Assembly: GCA_041390145.1 (NCBI GenBank)
Contig: JAWKQM010000004.1
Coordinates: 1-64,000 of the forward strand
Length of the DNA stretch: 64,000 nt
Direction: 5' to 3'
Origin: Gemmatimonadales bacterium
GTDB taxonomy: Bacteria; Gemmatimonadota; Gemmatimonadetes; Gemmatimonadales; GWC2-71-9
Positions 1 through 9,602 of this stretch are shown here, piece by piece (within the stretch, counting starts at the first letter, position 1; each line of letters starts with the position of its first letter). A program made the translations under genes and the position numbers. The notes beneath the pieces are model-generated. The model worked only from the letters and a program-made list of their open reading frames with translations, was not told the DNA's origin and ran no database searches.

Positions 1-90
1 GGGCGATACCACAAAGTACTTCTTGGCGACCCGCCTGCCTACCCATCGTTTCGCCAACCGACCTGCGGCGCGTCGCGAACTCAATAACAG

Positions 91-110
91 ACGAGGGAGG
101 GTCGCAGAAC
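91..110 (+). repeat. Single copy of the GAGGGAGGG intergenic element
   Basis: The core ACGAGGGAGGGTCG is followed by AGAAC, and a related CCGGAGAACTGC string follows near 121. The same core recurs at 12.4, 22.1, 31.8 and 50.1 kb, each time just beyond a stop codon. Here it lies about 60 nt beyond the 3' end of the nuclease gene. Bases 1-90 show nothing I can name. Confidence 0.6.
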
Positions 111-142
111 GGCCTGAAGGCCGGAGAACTGCGTGGAGGTTG

Positions 143-165
143 CCCCTCTCCCTCCGGGAGAGGGG
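143..165. terminator. 10-bp perfect hairpin, CCCCTCTCCC/GGGAGAGGGG
   Basis: A perfect 10-bp stem with a TCC loop lies a few bases beyond the stop codon of the nuclease gene. A nearly identical palindrome occurs at 2106-2128 and a related one at 36807-36833. It may act as a terminator or be a dispersed palindromic repeat. No U-tract follows on the minus strand. Confidence 0.5.
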
Positions 166-170
166 GGCGG

Positions 171-905
171 TCAGCAGAGTCCCGCGCGATGCTTGCTCGG
201 CCGGCACTTGAACCCGTTGATTTCCCAGAGTCCACGCTGCTCCTGCTCCGCCAGCGCCTCGGCCGCGCGGAACCAGTCGGCGTAGCTCGTGTTGGGATAG
301 TACTCCAGCGACACGGCCCATCCCTGGCGGACCATGAGGAAGTTCACGGAGACACCCCCACGCCAGAGGTACCCCAGGAGGCGGCCGTATTGGTCCCGCG
401 CCTCCTTGTCGCCGCTGACCTGGATGGTGTCGCGCAGCGAAACAAGCGCGAGGAGTCCATCGGTGGCCATGGCCCCGAAGGGAGACTGGTCCCGTTCCGG
501 GGTGTCGATGCCGATCAGCCGGACGGGCCCCCTGCCCTTGCACTCGATGGTGTCGCCGTCGCGAACCTTGGTGACGATGCAGGCGGTCAAGCCGGTCCCA
601 GGCAACGGCGGGCCGGAATCGGGAAGCGGGCTTGGCGGTGGACCGACGGCGAGCGAGGCCGAGCTCTCCAGGGCGGGGTTGCAGGCGCGGCCGCCGTTGG
701 CACGGTAGCCGCTGTCGATGGCCACGGACTCCGGGAGATACTCCCCTCGCTTCGTGGTGCCGTAGTGCTCGGTGCCAGGGCAGTGGTACACCCCGGAGCC
801 GAGGTTGACCCAGACCGGTTTGGGGGACGCCGCCGTGGACGGCTGCTGGGCGCAGGCGGCGGTGGCGACAAGCGCCGCAGCGAGCAGGAGCGCGATGAAT
901 CGCAT
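171..905 (-). CDS. Secreted thermonuclease-like (SNase domain) protein
   Basis: The N-terminus is a hydrophobic signal sequence ending in ATAACAQQ, so export is likely; a lipoprotein is possible but the lipobox is imperfect. The C-terminal ~140 residues form a staphylococcal nuclease (OB-fold) domain. Its VRDGDTIEC strand, RLIGIDTPE motif (catalytic Arg and Glu, Ca-binding Asp) and DQYGRLLGYL motif (second catalytic Arg) are all visible, so activity on DNA or RNA is expected. The first ~80 mature residues are Gly/Asn/Cys-rich and unassigned; their YHCPGTEHYG string suggests a small extra module. I chose the ATG at 905 over the one at 917 because an AGG lies five bases upstream. The gene is divergent from the next one. 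Confidence 0.88.
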   Translation of the reverse strand: MRFIALLLAAALVATAACAQQPSTAASPKPVWVNLGSGVYHCPGTEHYGTTKRGEYLPESVAIDSGYRANGGRACNPALESSASLAVGPPPSPLPDSGPPLPGTGLTACIVTKVRDGDTIECKGRGPVRLIGIDTPERDQSPFGAMATDGLLALVSLRDTIQVSGDKEARDQYGRLLGYLWRGGVSVNFLMVRQGWAVSLEYYPNTSYADWFRAAEALAEQEQRGLWEINGFKCRPSKHRAGLC

Positions 906-1090
906 GTGGCCTGGCATGCCCGAAGAATAGCGAGGCCCACCAGCGACGGGCGACCACCGCTAGATTGCAGGCACGACCCCGTCGGCGCACGGCTTGCGCC
1001 CCCGGACCAGGAGAGCCCGACACCCGTCGGGCTTAGGCGTTGCCCAAACGGCCCCCTGGCTGGGACACCACATCACCAATGGGAGGCAGT

Positions 1091-1699
1091 ATGCCGGATC
1101 GCAGCGCAATTCTCGTCATCGACATGGCCAACGATTTCGTGTTCCCCACCGGGGTCATTGCGGACGCCGGCGGGGCGGAATATCAGCAGCGCGCACAAGC
1201 CATCATCCCCCACCTCTCCCGGCTGCTCGCATCGGCGCGCGAGGCAGGCGTCCTGGTCGTCTACACCACCGACGCCCATCAGCCGGGCGACAGCGAACTG
1301 AGGAAGTGGCCCCCGCACGCCATGAAGGGCACTCGGCAGGCAGAGATCGTCCCAGGGCTCGAGCCCCAGCCCGCCGACCTGGTGCTGGAGAAGCAGACCT
1401 ACAGCCCCTTCCTCAGCACTGACCTGGAGGCACTGCTCCGCAGCCGTGGCATCACCCGGCTCTACGTCACCGGGCTCCACACCGACTGCTGCGCGCGGCA
1501 CACCAGCGGCGACGCGTTCCAGAAGGGCTTCGATCTGGTGTGGGTGACGGACGCCCTGCAGGCGTTCACCGAGGAGGCGCATCAGGCCGGTCTCGAGTAC
1601 TTCAAGGCGTGGTACGCCACTGATCCGGCGCGGCAGTTCCGCACCACGGAGCAACTGGTCGAGGAGTGGGGCAAGGTGGCGGCGCCGGCCGTTACATAA
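1091..1699 (+). CDS. Isochorismatase/nicotinamidase-family cysteine hydrolase
   Basis: This is a 202-residue cysteine hydrolase of the isochorismatase superfamily. The catalytic triad is visible: Asp11 in LVIDMANDF, Lys101 in LEKQTYSPF and Cys134 in GLHTDCCARHT. The TD-x-C layout resembles nicotinamidase, so amide hydrolysis (perhaps nicotinamide to nicotinate) is plausible, but the substrate cannot be read from sequence. The start is the ATG at 1091, preceded by GGGAGG with a four-base gap; an upstream in-frame ATG at 1040 lacks such a site. It has no signal peptide and is probably cytoplasmic. Neighbouring genes do not suggest a pathway. Confidence 0.88.
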   Translation: MPDRSAILVIDMANDFVFPTGVIADAGGAEYQQRAQAIIPHLSRLLASAREAGVLVVYTTDAHQPGDSELRKWPPHAMKGTRQAEIVPGLEPQPADLVLEKQTYSPFLSTDLEALLRSRGITRLYVTGLHTDCCARHTSGDAFQKGFDLVWVTDALQAFTEEAHQAGLEYFKAWYATDPARQFRTTEQLVEEWGKVAAPAVT

Positions 1700-1802
1700 G
1701 CCCCCTCGCCAACTCGAGTCTGAGCCGTACCTTCACGGAGTACTCATGGGATCTTTGCCCTCATGCGGCGAAGATTCGGCCACCCCGCCAGATGGAGGAG
1801 TG

Positions 1803-2069
1803 ATGCTCCGCGAAGTCCGGCTCAGACAAGAATATGCGGATGAATTTCCCGACGTTGTTCCAGGACGCTGGTACACCGCCGCGATGCTGGCGGGGCTGGT
1901 CAAAGGCCATCGACTGGTCGAGGAAGGGTTGGACATCGAACTGCCGGATCGTCTGCTGGATCCGGAACGGTTCGAGTTCCGCGGCGGCGGACCACGCCAT
2001 GGTGGCTGGCTCGGCACACGCACCCGGCGGGTAGACCGGCTGAAGGAGCGGAACAGGCAAACGGCGTAG
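1803..2069 (+). CDS. Small conserved-looking protein of unknown function
   Basis: An 88-residue soluble protein follows the hydrolase. I do not assign it to a named family. It begins with an LRQEYADEFP segment, has a central amphipathic helix, and ends with FEFRGGGPRHGGW and a basic tail. An EYA...P...G.WY pattern plus a terminal FRGG looks like a small conserved family rather than noise. The ATG at 1803 has GGAGG four bases upstream and is preferred over the ATG at 1746. A hairpin at 2106 lies just beyond the stop. Confidence 0.6.
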   Translation: MLREVRLRQEYADEFPDVVPGRWYTAAMLAGLVKGHRLVEEGLDIELPDRLLDPERFEFRGGGPRHGGWLGTRTRRVDRLKERNRQTA

Positions 2070-2105
2070 GTCCTCCCCCTCTCCACCAAGCATCCCGCAC
2101 CCCTT

Positions 2106-2128
2106 CCCCTCTCCTTCCGGGAGAGGGG
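2106..2128. repeat. Second CCCCTCTCC...GGAGAGGGG palindrome
   Basis: This is almost the same 23-nt sequence as at 143-165, with one wobble pair at the top of the stem. It lies about 37 nt beyond the stop of the small unknown gene and 65 nt before the oxidoreductase start. It may stop upstream transcription. Confidence 0.5.
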
Positions 2129-2193
2129 ACTTCCGCGCGTTCATGTTGCGTTCGAGCAGGAAATCTTTAGCGTCAGGAGATCAGGGAGGGCGC

Positions 2194-3228
2194 ATGAAGG
2201 CAATCGTGCAGGACAGGTACGGCTCGCCTGACGTCCTGGCTTACGGCGAAGTGGAGAAGCCGGAGGCGGGCGCGGGGGACGTGCTCGTGCGCGTGCACGC
2301 GGCGGGTGTGGATCGTGGCGTCTGGCACCTCATGGCGGGACTGCCGTACCTGGTACGAATCATGGGGTATGGCTTCCGCAGACCGGCCAAACGTGTACCG
2401 GGAATGGATGTCGCAGGCACCGTAGAGGCCGTGGGCTCCGGGGTGACTCGCTTTCGGCCGGGGGACCGCGTCTTCGGGGAAATCTCCGGGGCTTACGCCG
2501 AGTACGCGAGTGCACCAGCGACCAGCCTGGAAGCGATGCCGTCGAACCTCGGCTTCGAGCAGGCCGCCGCGCTCGCCATCTCAGGGCGCACCGCCCTCCG
2601 GGCTGTCCGGGAAATGGGCGAAGTGACCGCCGGGCAGCGGGTCCTGGTCATCGGGGCGTCGGGAGGGGTGGGCAGCTACGCGGTGCAGATCGCGAAGGCG
2701 TACGGGGCGGAGGTCACCGGCGTGTGCAGCACCTCCAAGGTGGACCTGGTCCGCTCGATCGGGGCCGACCACGTGATCGACTACACCCGTGAAGACTTCA
2801 CGGATGGCAACCACGAGTACGACGTCATCCTGGACATGGGCGGGAATCGCCCGCTCCGCCGTCTGCGGCGCGCCCTGACCGAGCGAGGGACGCTGGTGAT
2901 CGTCGGCGGGGAGGCGGGGGGACGCTGGCTGGGCGGGATCGGCCGAGGAGTCTGGGCGTCGCTGCTGTCGGGATTCGTCAGCCAGAACCTCCGGATGCAG
3001 GTTCCGGGGGAGCAAACCGACGACCTCCCAGTGCTCAAGGAACTGGTCGAGACCGGGAAGGTGACCCCCACCATTGACCGGACGTTTCCGCTGGAGGAGG
3101 CGGCCGACGCCATCCGGTACCTGGTGTCGGGCAAGGCTCGGGGAAAGATCGTGCTGACGCTGGGTGGGGCGGCGGCGCCAACGCGCCGACCGCCCGCACC
3201 AAGCACTTCGTCAGGGAGGACTACTTGA
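2194..3228 (+). CDS. NAD(P)-dependent alcohol dehydrogenase / quinone oxidoreductase-like MDR protein
   Basis: This is a 344-residue medium-chain dehydrogenase/reductase. An N-terminal GroES-like domain (MKAIVQDRYGSPDVL..., then VPGMDVAGTVEAVGSGV) precedes a Rossmann domain with GASGGVGSYAVQIAK. The catalytic-zinc Cys/His ligands of true alcohol dehydrogenases are not evident, so a zinc-independent quinone-oxidoreductase-like enzyme acting on enones or quinones is more likely. The ATG at 2194 is preceded by AGGGAGG and is preferred to an ATG 51 bases upstream. The last residues after VLTLGG are low-complexity, and the 3' end overlaps the convergent next gene by 8 bases. Confidence 0.88.
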   Translation: MKAIVQDRYGSPDVLAYGEVEKPEAGAGDVLVRVHAAGVDRGVWHLMAGLPYLVRIMGYGFRRPAKRVPGMDVAGTVEAVGSGVTRFRPGDRVFGEISGAYAEYASAPATSLEAMPSNLGFEQAAALAISGRTALRAVREMGEVTAGQRVLVIGASGGVGSYAVQIAKAYGAEVTGVCSTSKVDLVRSIGADHVIDYTREDFTDGNHEYDVILDMGGNRPLRRLRRALTERGTLVIVGGEAGGRWLGGIGRGVWASLLSGFVSQNLRMQVPGEQTDDLPVLKELVETGKVTPTIDRTFPLEEAADAIRYLVSGKARGKIVLTLGGAAAPTRRPPAPSTSSGRTT

Positions 3229-4726
3229 CCAGCTCGATGTTGCCGGGCTGCCAGGTCTGGTTGAACCAGGGATTCAGCGGCCCGTAGAGCCGGAGGATCA
3301 TGAACCACCCCTTGCCCGGGATGGTCTGCACCCAGTTGTTCTCCATGCCAGCGGGGGCCTTGGGCCCGAAGTAGACGTCGACCGAGCCGTCCTTGTTGAC
3401 GACCACGCCCTGTTTCTGGCTGCTGACGCTGGGGAACCGCTGGTCGGTCTGCACCATGGACCGGGTCTGGTTGTCATAGACGATGACCGACCAGAAGTCC
3501 TTGACCGGGATGTTCGGCGGCAGGTGCAGCTTGTAGGTGTTGGCGCCTTCGAGCGGCTGGCCGTTCGCGTCCTGGGCGGACCAGGGGTACTGCGACCCCT
3601 TGCCGACCATCTTCTCCGCCATGGCCGGGGTCACCCCTGTGGCGAAGTAGTAGAAGAAGATCGCCCCGTCGAGATTCGACACACCCGGCGCGAGCTCGAA
3701 CTTATACCCGCCGAAGAAGGGCTTCCGCCACGGCCGGCCGGGGTAGATGAACCCGTCGGGATCCCGCATCCGGAAGGCGACGGCTCGCGCGGTCACGCTG
3801 CCGATCCGCGCCGCATCGGCCAGAATCTTGCTCATGCGCGCGTCGGGGTTGAACGGCTTCCCCTTCTCGATGCCGATCGACGCGAAGAGGCCCAGCGTGG
3901 TGGGGTCGCTGCCCTCGCTCGGCTCTTCCTGGATCGCCTCGTTCAAGAGGGACCAGAAGGTCGAGTCGCTCGGCGGGACGAAGTTCGACGGGATGCCGGA
4001 GGCGTTGACCAGCTTCATGGCCGGCGGATTGGCGGCGTCGGACAACTGGTAGATCTTGAGGTACTTCTTCACCGCCTCGACGCCCGGCTTGGTGGACCCG
4101 TCCACCAGGAACGAACGGAAGGGCATCCAGTTGCCGTAGGTACTCGGACGGACCACGAAGTAGCCGTCGGGCACCGCGCCGGTGTAGCCTGGCGGCAGGA
4201 TCAAGTACTTCCCGCCCTTGCCCCCATCGGGCCCGGTGATGCCCACGTCGGCCACCCACTTGTACCAGAAATCATCGATCAGGCCAAGCACCATCGGCGG
4301 GACCTCCACCACCAGCGGCCCCTTGTGGGTATCCAGCCAGATGAAGCTGTAGATGGTGTTGTCGTTCGCAGTCAGTTCGACCGTCTTGGAGTCGACGAGG
4401 TCTTCCCAGATCACGTCGGTCTGGTTGACGGGGCCGAACTCCCGGAGCGTGGCCCGCATCCCCACCTGGTTGACGATCGGGATGCCGAGCAGGTACGCCT
4501 GAAGCGCCCGCGACGCGTCGAGGTTGTCGTAGACCTTCTGCGTCGTGGCGTCGTCGGGATAGCCGTAGTTCAGGTGCAGCGTCCCGATCGAGGTCTCCAC
4601 CTTGTCCGGCACCATCACGCCGGGCGCGATGGGAGTGGTCATCTTGTATTGCTGCGCCTGCGCGCTGGCCACCCACAGGAGTGCCGGCAGCGCCGCCAGC
4701 AGGTGCCTCGCGAATCGTCCTCGCAT
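3221..4726 (-). CDS. Secreted DUF1254/DUF1214-domain protein (copy 1)
   Basis: The 501-residue protein has a clear Sec signal peptide (cleavage after ASAQA). An N-terminal DUF1254 half covers roughly residues 50-190 and a C-terminal DUF1214 half roughly 370-490, the latter holding the IPVKDFWSVIVYDNQTRSM and GKGWFMILRLYGPL strings typical of the family. The function of these periplasmic or surface proteins is not established. A paralogue with the same architecture lies at 42.2 kb next to a sulfatase. The start has GGAGGG six bases upstream. It is divergent from the diguanylate cyclase. Confidence 0.88.
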   Translation of the reverse strand: MRGRFARHLLAALPALLWVASAQAQQYKMTTPIAPGVMVPDKVETSIGTLHLNYGYPDDATTQKVYDNLDASRALQAYLLGIPIVNQVGMRATLREFGPVNQTDVIWEDLVDSKTVELTANDNTIYSFIWLDTHKGPLVVEVPPMVLGLIDDFWYKWVADVGITGPDGGKGGKYLILPPGYTGAVPDGYFVVRPSTYGNWMPFRSFLVDGSTKPGVEAVKKYLKIYQLSDAANPPAMKLVNASGIPSNFVPPSDSTFWSLLNEAIQEEPSEGSDPTTLGLFASIGIEKGKPFNPDARMSKILADAARIGSVTARAVAFRMRDPDGFIYPGRPWRKPFFGGYKFELAPGVSNLDGAIFFYYFATGVTPAMAEKMVGKGSQYPWSAQDANGQPLEGANTYKLHLPPNIPVKDFWSVIVYDNQTRSMVQTDQRFPSVSSQKQGVVVNKDGSVDVYFGPKAPAGMENNWVQTIPGKGWFMILRLYGPLNPWFNQTWQPGNIELVK

Positions 4727-4999
4727 GAAACCCTCCAGGTATTTGAGCTCACCGCTTGATGAACGGCGGCGGTCGGTGCGCCACCCAATCCACAGGAAAC
4801 GTAGTACTGGCCGCGTGGCCTGCAGTCGTAAGCGATCCCGAAGATCTCTTCACTCGGAGCTTCAGGATCCTGGGGGATCCCCAGGCGAACGGGGCCTCGA
4901 GGGCCCGGTGGACGGCGTCTGGCGCGACGCCGGGGCCGGGGCCATCTTCCGTGGCAGCACCGCTTCCGCCGTCCCCTGGACGACCGACCCGGGATCCTC
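4727..4999. other. Divergent intergenic region
   Basis: This 273-base stretch separates two divergent genes, so it should hold both promoters. I see a short GGATCCTGGGGGATCC imperfect palindrome near 4867 but no convincing promoter hexamers and no small gene. Confidence 0.4.
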
Positions 5000-5866
5000 A
5001 TGCTCGCTGCAATAGACAGGTACCTCTCGAAGCGCCCCCCCTACCTGCTCGGGGTGTACGCCCTGGTCCTCCTCGCCCTGGTCGGGACCATCGACCTCGC
5101 GATCGGGTACGAGCTCTCCCTGTCGATCTTCTACGCCATTCCCGTCGGCCTGAGCGCCTGGTACCTGGGCAGGCGATTCGGGCTGCTCCTCTCCGTGCTC
5201 TCGGCGCTGATCCTCTTCGTCGTGGACGCCAGAGGGGGCCACGTCTACCTGAGTACCACCAGCCCGCTCTGGAACACCGCCGGTCACCTCGGGTTCTTCT
5301 TCATCATCACCGTGCTGCTCGACGACCTGCACCGCGCGCTGGCCGCCCTGGCGTCGCAGGCCCAGCGCGACGGGCTGACGGGCCTCCTGAACGACCGCAC
5401 CTTCCGGGAACGCTGTCACCCGGCCTTTTCGCTCGCCGCCCGGCACCACCGGACAATCGCGCTCGGCTACATCGATCTCGACGGCTTCAAGGGGATCAAC
5501 GACGAGTCTGGGCACGCGGTGGGCGACCAGGTGCTGCGGGAGGTGTCAGCTGCGATCGCCAAGCGACTCCGCGGCACCGACTTCGCCGGGCGGCTCGGGG
5601 GCGATGAGTTCGGGGTGCTGCTGGTGGAAACCACGCTCGAGGGCGCCCAGACCTTTTTTGGACGGCTTCACGACGCGATGAACGCACTGGCCGCCAGGCA
5701 CAGCTGGCCGCTCGGCATCAGTATCGGCGTCGGGGTATTTCACCCTCCCCCGACCACGCCCGACGACGCCATCCGGTCGGCCGACCAGCTGATGTACAAG
5801 GTCAAGGCCCGGCAAGAACCGGGTGCTGGTGCAGGACTCGCCGGGGGCCATCCGGGCACGCATTGA
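5000..5866 (+). CDS. Membrane-anchored GGDEF diguanylate cyclase
   Basis: The N-terminal ~110 residues hold about three to four hydrophobic helices forming a small membrane sensor module. A GGDEF domain follows from about residue 120 (RDGLTGLLNDRTF). The active-site GGDEF is intact at 200-204, and an RxxD inhibitory site (RGTD, 191-194) sits five residues before it, so the enzyme should make cyclic di-GMP and be product-inhibited. The last residues are a low-complexity tail. No EAL domain or partner is adjacent; type IV pilus genes elsewhere in the window are possible targets. The Shine-Dalgarno sequence is weak. Confidence 0.9.
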   Translation: MLAAIDRYLSKRPPYLLGVYALVLLALVGTIDLAIGYELSLSIFYAIPVGLSAWYLGRRFGLLLSVLSALILFVVDARGGHVYLSTTSPLWNTAGHLGFFFIITVLLDDLHRALAALASQAQRDGLTGLLNDRTFRERCHPAFSLAARHHRTIALGYIDLDGFKGINDESGHAVGDQVLREVSAAIAKRLRGTDFAGRLGGDEFGVLLVETTLEGAQTFFGRLHDAMNALAARHSWPLGISIGVGVFHPPPTTPDDAIRSADQLMYKVKARQEPGAGAGLAGGHPGTH

Positions 5867-5904
5867 GTCGGCTATGCGCCAGCCGGTGCCATCTTCCCTC
5901 CACC

Positions 5905-8250
5905 ATGACAGAGCCAAGACCTGCATTGCCCTGGCCTCGCCGGCCGCTACACCATCGAAATGTCGACAGCTCGGCGAAGGCGGCATGGCTGTGGTCTTTC
6001 AGGCCCACGACCTCCGGCACGGCTGCGAGGTAGCCGTGAAGGTGCTCCGGCTCGAGATCGCCTCCGAAATCGGCGGCGACTCAGTTCGAGCAAGATCCGG
6101 ATGGCCGCCCGGCTGACCCACCCGCACATCCTGCCCGTTCGATTCCGGCGAGGCGAACGGCCTCTACTTCTACGTTACCATGCCGATGATGGCGGGACAG
6201 TCGCTGCGCGACCGCATGCCCAGCGGCACGATGCTCCCGCTCGACGAGGCCCTTCGCATCACCCGCGAGGTCGCCTCGGGCCCTGACCATGCGCACCGCC
6301 AGGGGATCATCCACCGCGACGTGAAGCCGGAGAACATCCTGATGCATGAGGGGTCGGCCCTGGTGGCCGACTTCGGCATCGGCAAGGCGCTCAGCGGAAA
6401 CGACGGTTCCAATTGAATTCAGACCGGCATCGCGGTCGGCACACCGGCCTACATGAGCCCCGAGCAGGCCTCCGCCGACGCCTCGGTGGACGGGCGGAGC
6501 GACCCCACCCTCGGCTGCGTCCTGCGCCGATGCCCACCGGGGAGCAGCTACATACACCGGCCCCAACGCGCAGGCCATCATCTCCGGGCACCGCACCAGC
6601 CGCACGCGCGAGCGCCATGACGCGCTTGAGCCGGTGCGGACCAGGGCCATCGTGCGCGCGCTGGCGCGGACCCCGGTGGACCGCTACGCGACGACCGGCG
6701 AGTTCGCTGAGGCGCTCCTCCAGGCCGAGCAGCAGGAACGCACGCCGACCAGCAACACGCCGGTCGGCGTCGCGCCCGCCGAGCAGTCCATCGTGGTGCT
6801 CCCGCTCGCCAACATGAGCGCCGACCCCGAGAACGAGTACTTCAGCGACGGCATGACCGAGGAGATCATCAACGCGCTGGCCAAGATCCCGGGTTGCAGG
6901 TATGTCGCGCACCTCGTCGTTCGCGTTCAAGGGGAAATCGATCGAGATCGGGAGGTGGGCTGCCGGCTCGGCGTCTCCTCCGTGCTGGAGGGGAGCGTCC
7001 GCAAGATCGGCAACCGGATCCGATCTCGGCGCAGCTGGTAACGACCAATAACTACCAGCTCTGTCGGAAACGTACGACCGCCAGATCGAGGACGTCTTTC
7101 GCCATCCAGGACGAGATCAGCCGCGCCATCGCGGAGGCGCTCAAGATCAAGCTGATGGGCGGGGCGCAGACGGAGCCGCTGGTCAAGCCCTCCACCGAGA
7201 ACCTCGAGGCGTACACCCTTTCACCCAAGGGACGATTCTTCGTCAACCGGCTGGCCGAGCACGACCTCCACAAGGCGCAGTCGCTCTTCGAGCAGTATGC
7301 GTAGTCGATGCCGACCCCGGCCACGCCCGCCTATTCGGGCATCGCCGGACTGCTGGTGCAACTTGCGTGGATCGACTTCGTGGCGCCGGAGGCCTACCCT
7401 AAGGGCAAGTCGGCTGCCACGCGCGCGCTGTCCAGCTGGAGCCGACGCTGGGCGAGGCGCACACCTCGATCGGCAAGGTGTCGCTGGTACGAGTGGGACT
7501 TCGAAGTGCGCGTCGCGCGCCCTGGTAAAGGCGGTGGAGTACAACCCGAACTATGCCGAGGCGCACTTCGTGTACGGCAGCACCCGCCGGCGGTCGGGCG
7601 GCTGGTGGAGGCGATCGACGAGATGCGGAGGGCGCTGGTGCTCGATCCCCTCTCGGCGCACTTCTCCCGCTGGCTGGGGCGATTTCGCCTATGCCGAGCG
7701 CTACGAGGCCACGGTGGAGCAGAGCCACAAGACGCTGGAGATCGAGCCGAGCTACTTCCAGGCGTATCTCGACATCGAAGGTCGAGCTCGCGCGCGGCAA
7801 CCTGGCCGCCTCGCTGGCGGCCTTCCGGAAGGGGCAGTCGCTCGGCACCGCGGTGCGCTCCTACGACGCGCGATGATCGTCCGCCGCTGGTGGCCCTGGG
7901 GGAGCGGGAGAGGCCGTCGCTATCATGGAGCGCCTCGAGGCCCAGGCCAAGACCGAATACCTCCGCGCCGAGGTGCTGGCCATGGGGCACGCCGCCTCGG
8001 CGACCTGACCACGCGGCGTTCGCGTCGCTCCAGAGCGCCTTCGACGCCCGCATTCCGCCGGGCTCATCTACTCCACCTCGACCCGGGTATGGGCCGCTGC
8101 GGAAGGATCCGCGCTACGCCGAACTGGTGCGGAGGATCGGCTTACGCTAGCAGCGCTGTCCGACCGCTACCGCATCGAGCGCGAACTGCGGCGAGCGCGA
8201 GGGAGCCGCGGTTCAAGGCGTTGATGAAGCGGTTGAATTTCGTGGACTGA
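5905..8250 (+). pseudogene. Decayed Ser/Thr protein kinase with TPR-type C-terminal region
   Basis: Pieces of one protein can be followed through all three frames. They include the glycine loop LGEGGMAVVFQAHD and AVKVL lysine near 5970-6050, RMAARLTHPH near 6100, and HRDVKPENILM plus ADFGIGKA (6310-6390). An in-frame TGA at about 6413 then interrupts GTPAYMSPEQA. A SIVVLPLANMSADPENEYFSDG segment (TolB-like adaptor, 6785-6850) and alpha-helical repeat segments end in RFKALMKRLNFVD. At least one nonsense codon and many frameshifts are scattered over 2.3 kb, not confined to homopolymers, so I judge this a true pseudogene. Intact homologues would be ~800-residue receptor-like kinases. Confidence 0.85.
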
Positions 8251-8320
8251 TCCGTCTCCTGGCAACCGCGACCACCGACCCCCTACAGATTCAGCACAAT
8301 CCGAACACGCCCTCTCCCCT

Positions 8321-9211
8321 TCAGCAAGACCAATAACAGGCATCGAGAAATTGCTGGCCGGTGTCCCCACCCGAGGCGAGGAGGGCCACGGTCGGCGGTG
8401 CGTACACCGTGAGTTCTTGACCGCGCGGCATGTCGTAAAATGGGCAACAGCATCCGAGTGGTCGACGAATACGTTTCGCAGCGACTGGAAGGTGATGCCA
8501 AACCCGAACGAACCGGGGAGCCAGGACTCGGCATGCCCGGCCAGCCTCGTCACGATGGGGAACAGAATCTCGACTGCCCCCGCGCGAGCCTCTCCATCAC
8601 AGACGCCTGGTCCCTGTCGTGTAGATGGGGACGAGCGAATCACCTCTGACCCAGAGCCGCAGGTAGGTTTGGCCGTCGACCCATTCCATCCGCTGCGCGC
8701 CCCGGGCTGCCAGCATGGAGTCGACCACGCTGAGAATGGTGTCCTGTACCTGCTGAGGAATGGAGTCCCGGGCGGCACCGAAGACGGCCACCGCCACCGC
8801 CGCGTACGAGTCCTTGACCAAGACGCCAGAGTCGGCCGGGGAGGTAGAGGCGGGGAAGGACGAAGGCGGTGTCGGCGAGGGGGAATGACGACGTGATAGT
8901 TGTCACGTACGTGGCGAAAGTTGCGGTGCAAGTCCACGCGAAGGACGCCCTTCCGGCGGTCGACAGTGAGTCCGCCTACCTTGCGCGGGCTGATCATAAA
9001 GCCATTCGGAGTTCCGGTTGATGGTGATGACCGAGTCCGAGACGTCGACCAACGCTTCGAAGGACCGGAATCCGTGGCCTTTCGCGAACGATGTGATGTG
9101 GGGAATGCGGACAGCGACGTCCCGTTCCTTCTGGAGCGCGCGGAGACCATCCTGAGCGGCGGCCGGAACGGCGACCTTGAGGAGCAGACAGATGACCAGG
9201 GCGGCGCGCAT
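8321..9211 (-). pseudogene. Decayed gene for a secreted protein of unknown function
   Basis: The reading starts well: MRAALVICLLL with a signal peptide ending AAAQDG, then about 60 plausible residues to VDVSDSVITINRNSEWLYD. The frame then breaks near 8985, continues in another frame (VDRRKGVLRVDLHRNFRHV), and shifts again to a LVKDSYAAVAVAVFGAARD segment (8600-8821) and to a last piece ending at 8321. At least three frameshifts are needed. The segment beginning LVKDSYAAVAVAVF resembles a helical domain but I cannot name a family. It lies antisense between two kinase remnants. Confidence 0.6.
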
Positions 9212-9359
9212 GGTTCCTCCGCACGATACGCGCACATCCGAGGACTCTTCGGCAGGCCCCTGGCCGGAGCCTGCCTGCGGATAGCGAATGTATGCAGGCA
9301 CCCGGGGCGCAGGCGCGGGGTCGGACCCCCAAGTCCGCATCGTCTGGGTGAGGTGGCCG

Positions 9360-9545
9360 CCTGCCGCTTAGCCTCGGTTGATCTCAGGCTCGGCGATCAT
9401 GTCCGCGCCGTCGACTACTTCGGTACAGGCCTACGCCGGCGACTCCCAGCAGCCGGTCCGGCTCAAGCAGGACCCGATCTGGGATCCACCGCGGGAGGAG
9501 CCGAGGTTCAGGGCGTTGATGAAGCGGTTGAATTTTGAGCGCTAA
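9360..9545 (+). pseudogene. C-terminal remnant of another kinase/TPR protein
   Basis: The segment ending at 9545 reads LKQDPIWDPPREEPRFRALM then KRLNFER and a stop. This is the same kind of tail as the decayed kinase ending at 8250 (EPRFKALMKRLNFVD). Nothing upstream of about 9360 is recognisable. It is either a second dead gene or a duplicated tail. Between 9212 and 9638 I see no intact gene. Confidence 0.6.
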
Positions 9546-9602
9546 GACCCCGGCACGACGATGCGAAGGGATTCAGTAGGCTGAACCGTCGCCGCACAGC
9601 AA

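Noticed and set aside
4756..5607. A Pro/Arg-rich 283-codon frame overlapping the diguanylate cyclase
   Set aside because: Out-of-frame shadow of the GGDEF gene.
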